Below are positions 58,925 to 64,000 of a stretch of DNA of 64,000 nucleotides, one piece after another. The notes below the pieces were generated by a model that was not told the origin of the DNA, did not search any database, and was given only the letters and a program-made list of their open reading frames with translations. The position numbers and the translations under genes were made by a program. This stretch comes from Mariniflexile maritimum (lineage in GTDB: Bacteria; Bacteroidota; Bacteroidia; Flavobacteriales; Flavobacteriaceae), in assembly GCF_009746565.1 (NCBI RefSeq), contig NZ_WRPN01000001.1, positions 248,001 to 312,000 of the forward strand, written 5' to 3'. Position 1 is the first letter of the stretch. The number at the start of each line of letters is the position of its first letter.

Positions 58925-61363
58925 ATGGAATTTTCAATAAAAAAAATACTTCCGCACGTACTCGTTATTATTGGGTTTGTTATAATTTCTTTATCATATT
59001 TTAATCCACTCCTTAAAGGAAAACAGCTTTTTCAAAGCGATATCATGCAATATATTGGCATGAGCAAGCAGCAAAATGATTTTAGGGAAGCCACAGGTGA
59101 AGAAACTTATTGGACCAATGGCGCGTTTGCTGGTATGCCAACCTACCAATTAGGTGCCAAATACCCACACAATTATATTAAAAAATTAGACGCGACCTTA
59201 CGGTTTTTACCGCGACCAGCCGATTATCTATTCCTGTATTTCGTTTGTTTTTATGTGCTTTTGTTAGTGTTGAGAGTCGATTACAAACTTGCTGCCGTTG
59301 GCGCTTTGGCGTTTGGGTTTTCAACGTATTTGGTTATCATTCTGGGTGTTGGACATAACAGTAAAGCACACGCCATTGCCTATATGCCTTTGGTTTTAAG
59401 CGGAATTTTGCTCACGTTTCAACGAAAATATATTGCTGGTTTTCTGCTCACAACTGTTGCCATGGGACTTGAAATGGTGGCAAATCATTTTCAAATGACC
59501 TATTATTTGCTGTTTTTAGTCACGATTATTGGCATTGCTTATTTAGTTGATGCATTCAAAAAGAAAGAACTGCCACATTATTTTAAAACCGTTGGTATTT
59601 TGATGGCCGCCGTTATTTTAGCGATTGGATTAAACGCCACCAACGTATTGGCCACCAAAGAATATGTTAAGGAAAGTACCCGTGGCAAAAGCGTTTTAAC
59701 CATCAATCCCGACGGAACACCAAAAGTGGCAACCACAGGTTTGGACAAGGATTATATCACGCAGTTTAGTTACGGTTTTGCCGAAACCTTTAACCTGTTT
59801 ATCCCCCGTTTTATGGGCGGTGGCAATGGGGAAGATATCGGCAAGGACTCTGCAACTTATGATGCGTTTAGAAAATTAGGGGCACCACCCATACAAGCGG
59901 CCGAACAGGTAAAACACGCACCCATGTACTGGGGTAAACAACCCATTGTGGAAGCCCCGGCATATATTGGTGCCGTGGTGTTGTTTTTGTTTGTTTTCGC
60001 GCTGTTTTTGGTGAAAGGCCGCTTAAAATGGTGGCTTGTTGGTGGCACGGTGTTTTCGTTATTGCTCTCCTACGGAAAAAATTTAGATTTTTTAACCGAT
60101 TTCTTTATTGATTACGTGCCCATGTACAACAAATTTAGGGCGGTTACTTCCATACAAGTTATTTTGGAATTGTGCATTCCCGTGTTGGCTATTTTCGGAT
60201 TGGTGCGCTTGTTCAACACTTTGGTGAAGAAGGAAGAAAAACAGAAGGCCTTAAAATATGCCACGTATATTACGGGCGGTTTGGCAATTGCATTTTTATT
60301 ACTGAAATCGACTTTATTTGATTTTGTGGGCGTGAACGATGGTTATTACCGCCAAAGTTACGGGCAAGCGTTTATGGATGCCTTAAAAGAAGATCGCATA
60401 ACGCTTTTTACGCAAGATACGCTGCGGACTTTGGTTTTGGTGCTGCTTTCCGCCGGGGCTATTTATCTGTATTTGAAGAATAAACTGAAGGAAACATCGG
60501 TGATTGTCGCTTTCGGCATCCTAATTTTGTTCGATTTGGTGGGCGTTGCGCGACGCTATGTGAACAACGATGATTTTGTGTCGGCCATTCAAGTAAACAA
60601 ACCTTTTGAAGCCAACGAGGCAGACCAATATATTTTGAAGGACAAGGGGTATTACCGGGTTTTCGATTTGGTGGGCGGTGCAGCGAAACCCTCGTATTTC
60701 CATAATTCATTAAATGGGTATAATGCCGCCGAATTAAAACGCTACAGCGATGTGTTCGATTTTTACATTGCGAAAAACAACATCAATGTGCTTAACATGC
60801 TCAACACCAAGTACATCATTTTTGAAAATGAAGGCAAAATAATTCCGTTCACAAATGAAGATGCCAACGGGCACGCTTGGTTTGTAAAAACCTTAGAGCA
60901 TGTAAATTCTGCCAATGAAGAAATAAAAGCCTTGGATAGTTTGGACACAAAAATCAAGGCCGTTTATCATTCTGAAACCTCAAAAAAGCTTCCATCCACT
61001 TACAAGGTCGATTCCTTGGCTTCCATAAAATTGGTGTCCTATAAACCAAATTATTTAAAATACGAATCAAACAACACGCATAATGGTTTTGCGGTTTTTT
61101 CTGAAATCTATTACGGCAACGGTTGGAAAACGTTTTTAGATGGCAAGGAAACCACGCATATCCGCGTTAATTACACCTTGCGGGGTATGGAACTGCCCGC
61201 AGGAAAACATACTATTGAGTTTAAATTCGATCCCGATGTAGTGAAAACGGGCAGCAGTATTGCCTTGGCGAGTTCTGTTTTATTTGGCCTGTTGTTGCTT
61301 GGAGCCCTGTTTTATGGTTTTATGGGCAACAAAACCGAAGAAACACAATTGGAGGAAGTGTAG
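58925..61363 (+). CDS. YfhO family membrane protein (glycosyltransferase-like)
   Basis: An 812-aa integral membrane protein with at least ten hydrophobic segments in its first 530 residues and a C-terminal periplasmic domain. Features: LNYFNPLLKGKQLFQSDIMQYIGMSKQQNDFREATGEETYWTNGAFAGMPTYQLG, typical of YfhO, and an Asn/Asp-rich substrate loop (PRPADYLFLYFVCFYVLL). YfhO relatives act in glycosylation of teichoic acids or lipoproteins; in Bacteroidota the partner is unknown. It begins 30 nt after DUF4834 and precedes a GT4 gene, suggesting a second glycan pathway. Confidence 0.9.
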   Translation: MEFSIKKILPHVLVIIGFVIISLSYFNPLLKGKQLFQSDIMQYIGMSKQQNDFREATGEETYWTNGAFAGMPTYQLGAKYPHNYIKKLDATLRFLPRPADYLFLYFVCFYVLLLVLRVDYKLAAVGALAFGFSTYLVIILGVGHNSKAHAIAYMPLVLSGILLTFQRKYIAGFLLTTVAMGLEMVANHFQMTYYLLFLVTIIGIAYLVDAFKKKELPHYFKTVGILMAAVILAIGLNATNVLATKEYVKESTRGKSVLTINPDGTPKVATTGLDKDYITQFSYGFAETFNLFIPRFMGGGNGEDIGKDSATYDAFRKLGAPPIQAAEQVKHAPMYWGKQPIVEAPAYIGAVVLFLFVFALFLVKGRLKWWLVGGTVFSLLLSYGKNLDFLTDFFIDYVPMYNKFRAVTSIQVILELCIPVLAIFGLVRLFNTLVKKEEKQKALKYATYITGGLAIAFLLLKSTLFDFVGVNDGYYRQSYGQAFMDALKEDRITLFTQDTLRTLVLVLLSAGAIYLYLKNKLKETSVIVAFGILILFDLVGVARRYVNNDDFVSAIQVNKPFEANEADQYILKDKGYYRVFDLVGGAAKPSYFHNSLNGYNAAELKRYSDVFDFYIAKNNINVLNMLNTKYIIFENEGKIIPFTNEDANGHAWFVKTLEHVNSANEEIKALDSLDTKIKAVYHSETSKKLPSTYKVDSLASIKLVSYKPNYLKYESNNTHNGFAVFSEIYYGNGWKTFLDGKETTHIRVNYTLRGMELPAGKHTIEFKFDPDVVKTGSSIALASSVLFGLLLLGALFYGFMGNKTEETQLEEV

Positions 61364-61415
61364 CGATTTTTTAGTTTCTATTAGTACGATTCATGCCTTC
61401 ACAGGAATGACAAAC

Positions 61416-62696
61416 ATGAACAAAAGAAAAGTTTTAATCATTACCTACTATTGGCCACCTGCGGGAGGGCCAGGGGTACAGCGTTGGCTTAAATTTGTAA
61501 AATATCTACAGGATTTTAATATAGAACCCGTTGTTTACATTCCGGAAAACCCACATTATCCCTTGGTGGATGATAGTTTGGTAACTGAAGTTCCTAACAC
61601 ACTTACCATCGTTAAACACCCCATAAAAGAACCTTATAAGTTTGCCGGTCTATTTTCAAAAAAAACAGCGAAAACCATAAGCAAGGGCATCATTTCCGAA
61701 GACAGAAAACAAGGGTTTATAGAAAAACTATTGCTGTATGTACGGGGCAATTTTTTTATTCCCGATGCGCGAAGGTCGTGGGTAAAACCATCGGTTGCAT
61801 TTTTAAGTGATTACATTAAAAAAGAAGCCATCGAAACCATTATTACCACAGGGCCGCCACATAGCATGCATCTTATAGGGTTGGAATTACAGAAACGGCT
61901 GGGTGTGAAATGGATAGCTGATTTTAGGGATCCATGGACTACCATTGGCTACCACAAACAGTTAAAGCTTACGGCGGCTTCAAAAGCAAAACACAAAGCC
62001 CTTGAAAAACAGGTCTTAAATGCAGCCGACCAACTTATTGTAACCAGTTTCACCACCAAAAAGGAATTTCAGTTGCTCACCCATAAACCCATTGAAGTGA
62101 TAACGAACGGTTACGATAAGGAAACTGTGGCTGCCTTTACCATGGATTCAAAATTTACCATGTCGCATATTGGGTCTTTGTTATCAAAACGAAATCCCGA
62201 AGTGTTGTGGCAGGTTTTGGGCGATTTAATGACTGAAAACGAGTCGTTCCCAAAAGATTTTCAACTAAATTTTATTGGCTTTGTGAGCGAAGAGGTGCTC
62301 GCTTCCATTGCAAAGTACCAGTTAAGTAATTATATAAACAACATAGGTTATGTATCGCATAATGAAGCGATTGCATTTCAAAGAAAATCACAAATATTGT
62401 TATTGGTTGAAATAGATTCCGAGGAAACCCAATGCATCATTCCGGGGAAGTTATTTGAATACATGGTTTCAAACCGCCCCATCATCGCTATTGGCCCCAT
62501 TCATTCCGATGTTGAAAAAATAATAAAGGAAACCAATACCGGAAAATACTTCACCTATGATGATTATGACGCTTTAAAAACGAGTATCTTAGAGCATTAT
62601 TTGGCATATAAAAATAAAGCTTTGCAAGTTTATCCCGTTGGATTGCAAAAATACAGCAGAAAATCGCTTACCCAAGCTTTATCAAAATTGTTATAA
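61416..62696 (+). CDS. Glycosyltransferase family 4
   Basis: GT-B enzyme of 426 aa. The ATG at 61416 (MNKRKVLIITYYWPPAGGPGVQRWLKFVKYL) fits the family; a longer frame from 61260 would overlap the YfhO C-terminus by 104 nt and is not used. The signatures are WIADFRDPWTTIGYHKQLKLT, FTMSHIGSLLSKRNPEVLWQVL and ETQCIIPGKLFEYMVSNRPIIAIGP, the last being the E-x7-E-like motif. It is followed at once (TAATG overlap) by a flippase gene, so the two belong to one glycan module. Confidence 0.87.
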   Translation: MNKRKVLIITYYWPPAGGPGVQRWLKFVKYLQDFNIEPVVYIPENPHYPLVDDSLVTEVPNTLTIVKHPIKEPYKFAGLFSKKTAKTISKGIISEDRKQGFIEKLLLYVRGNFFIPDARRSWVKPSVAFLSDYIKKEAIETIITTGPPHSMHLIGLELQKRLGVKWIADFRDPWTTIGYHKQLKLTAASKAKHKALEKQVLNAADQLIVTSFTTKKEFQLLTHKPIEVITNGYDKETVAAFTMDSKFTMSHIGSLLSKRNPEVLWQVLGDLMTENESFPKDFQLNFIGFVSEEVLASIAKYQLSNYINNIGYVSHNEAIAFQRKSQILLLVEIDSEETQCIIPGKLFEYMVSNRPIIAIGPIHSDVEKIIKETNTGKYFTYDDYDALKTSILEHYLAYKNKALQVYPVGLQKYSRKSLTQALSKLL

Positions 62697-64000
62697 TGGG
62701 CATAGTTACCACACAATCGTTTAAGAATACGGTATCAACCTATCTCGGGTTTGCCATTGGCGCACTTAATACGCTGTTTTTGTACACTTATTTTATTTCA
62801 AACACTTATTATGGATTGGTGGCATTTTTAATGAGTACGGCCAACATTATCATGCCTTTAATGGCTTTTGGGGCACATAACACCATCATTAAGTTTTATT
62901 CAACATTTAAAACCAAAAACTCGCTCAATAGTTTTTTAACCCTCATGCTTTTTTTGCCCTTGGCACTCATCATCCCCATTGGGCTTATTGGCTGTTTTAC
63001 TTACGAAACCATTGGTGAGTTGCTATCTCAAAAAAACAGTATTGTAAAGGAGTACGTTTGGTACATTTATGTTACCGCTATTGCCATGGCGTATTTTGAA
63101 GTGTTTTTTGCATGGTCGAAAACCCAGATGCAAACGGTTTTTGGCAATTTTATGAAAGAAGTATTCCATAGGGTAGGTACGATGCTCCTGCTTTTTGCCG
63201 TGTATTTTAAATGGCTCGATGTAGAGCAATTTATAATTGGTATCGTGGTGCTTCATGTAATCAGGACCATCATCATGAAATTGTACGCCTTTAGCTTAAA
63301 GTTTCCGGTAATTAAGTTTTATAAAATTGAGAAGTTGCCATCGATATTAAAATATTCAGCATTGATCATCATTGCGGGTTCCATTGCAACGGTTATCCTG
63401 GATATCGATTCCTTTATGTTGGGCATGTACATTCCCATTCAGGAAGTGGCCTATTATGGGGTTGCCATATACATCGCCACGGTAATTGTGGTGCCATCGC
63501 GCTCGATGCAGCAAATTTTACAACCGCTTACCGCAAAATACCTGAACGATAAGAACAAAGTTGCTTTAAAAGATTTATATGTAAGAAGCTCGCAAACCTT
63601 ATTTATTATCGGCGGTTTTATATTTGTTATTATTTTGGTAAACATTAACGCCCTTTATTTGTTGATACCAAAGGCATTTGGCGGCGGACTTCTAGTGGTT
63701 TTTTTAGTGGGCATTGCAAAACTTTATGATTGTTTGATGGGCTGTAACAATGTGGTGCTTTTTAATAGCGATTATTATAGGGTAGTGCTATTGTTTGGGG
63801 TTATTTTAACGGTTTTAACGGTATTTCTTAACATGCTTTTTATACCCATGTTTGGAATAAATGGGTCGGCATTTGCCACGTTTTTAGCGATTTCAGTTTA
63901 TAACACCATAAAAATCTATTTTGTGAAACTGAAGTTTGATATGATGCCTTTTGACAAAAATACGGGCTTGGTTTTATTGGTGATTGTTGGATGCGTGTTA
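62696..64000 (+). CDS. Oligosaccharide flippase (Wzx/MOP type), C-terminus outside window
   Basis: The first 435 residues of an integral membrane protein that runs off the right edge. The start ATG overlaps the previous stop by one base (TAATG). Repeated hydrophobic segments: STYLGFAIGALNTLFLYTYF, FLMSTANIIMPLMAFGAHNT, FLTLMLFLPLALIIPIGLIG, ALIIIAGSIATVILDIDSFMLG and IIGGFIFVIILVNINALYLL. They resemble the MOP superfamily of polysaccharide exporters. With the GT4 and YfhO genes it makes a second lipid-linked sugar pathway distinct from the one at 24099. Confidence 0.87.
   Translation, partial: MGIVTTQSFKNTVSTYLGFAIGALNTLFLYTYFISNTYYGLVAFLMSTANIIMPLMAFGAHNTIIKFYSTFKTKNSLNSFLTLMLFLPLALIIPIGLIGCFTYETIGELLSQKNSIVKEYVWYIYVTAIAMAYFEVFFAWSKTQMQTVFGNFMKEVFHRVGTMLLLFAVYFKWLDVEQFIIGIVVLHVIRTIIMKLYAFSLKFPVIKFYKIEKLPSILKYSALIIIAGSIATVILDIDSFMLGMYIPIQEVAYYGVAIYIATVIVVPSRSMQQILQPLTAKYLNDKNKVALKDLYVRSSQTLFIIGGFIFVIILVNINALYLLIPKAFGGGLLVVFLVGIAKLYDCLMGCNNVVLFNSDYYRVVLLFGVILTVLTVFLNMLFIPMFGINGSAFATFLAISVYNTIKIYFVKLKFDMMPFDKNTGLVLLVIVGCVL

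Noticed and set aside
61260-61415. 52-codon N-terminal extension of the GT4 gene
   Set aside because: It overlaps the YfhO coding end in another frame and does not match GT4 starts; the ATG at 61416 begins the conserved domain.

Overview
The window looks like a chromosomal segment from a marine-type member of the Flavobacteriaceae (phylum Bacteroidota). The supporting signs are TAnnTTTG promoter boxes instead of Shine-Dalgarno-led starts, a protein with a type IX secretion (T9SS) C-terminal sorting domain, and a set of proteins typical of this class (DUF3822, DUF4834, YfhO, DUF5117-type metalloprotease, DUF4126, bifunctional ThrA). No rRNA, tRNA, CRISPR array, transposase, integrase or prophage gene was recognised.

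Positions 1-28146 hold a surface polysaccharide locus, read almost entirely on the minus strand. In transcription order it begins with a UDP-GlcNAc dehydrogenase / 4-epimerase pair (TviB/TviC type, uronic acid precursor). A Wzx flippase, four GT4 glycosyltransferases, a pyruvyltransferase, a hexapeptide acetyltransferase, an EpsG-type polymerase, a GT2, another GT4 and a DUF2334 deacetylase follow. A plus-strand beta-helix lipoprotein (11386-13374) and 2.5 kb of repeat-rich DNA interrupt the series. The left end holds a GT4, a PLP-dependent decarboxylase, two PglC-type initiating sugar-phosphate transferases, an ATP-grasp enzyme, a NeuD/PglD acetyltransferase fused to a FemAB/GNAT-like domain, and a truncated CelD-like acyltransferase. 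This left cassette looks able to make and decorate an unusual amino sugar and load it on undecaprenyl phosphate.

Positions 28147-48986 are mostly core genes: rsmD with DUF3822 and a membrane protein; a RecD-like helicase; DUF4126; kdsB, a HAD phosphatase, a KdnB-like oxidase and a PlsC-like acyltransferase (lipid A/Kdo theme); a large secreted zinc metalloprotease; yebC; pterin dehydratase; an RmlD-like reductase; gcvT; DUF305; and thrABC followed by an SMR transporter. Positions 49524-58465 hold a T9SS cargo protein, Nnr, a TlpA-like lipoprotein, the SUI1 / DUF1835 / nucleoside phosphorylase operon, a 2OG-Fe(II) oxygenase, a GNAT protein and an outer-membrane protein. From 58622 to the right edge a second envelope module runs on the plus strand: DUF4834, YfhO, GT4, flippase (cut off).

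The most unusual structure is a family of octanucleotide-periodic intergenic repeats (units of the form GTTANNNG, e.g. GTTATTGG, GTTATAAG, GTTATATG). They occur at 8803-9645, 10358-11085, 26984-27070, 27100-27142 (inverted), 28273-28745 and 40030-40085, the last being exactly seven units in the yebC leader. At the largest locus they are interspersed with seven copies of a perfect or near-perfect 16-bp palindrome, and a small helix-turn-helix-like protein sits in the middle. This array, the NeuD-FemAB fusion cassette and a repeat-derived PELVEG peptide inside the TviB-like enzyme are the best candidates for something undescribed.
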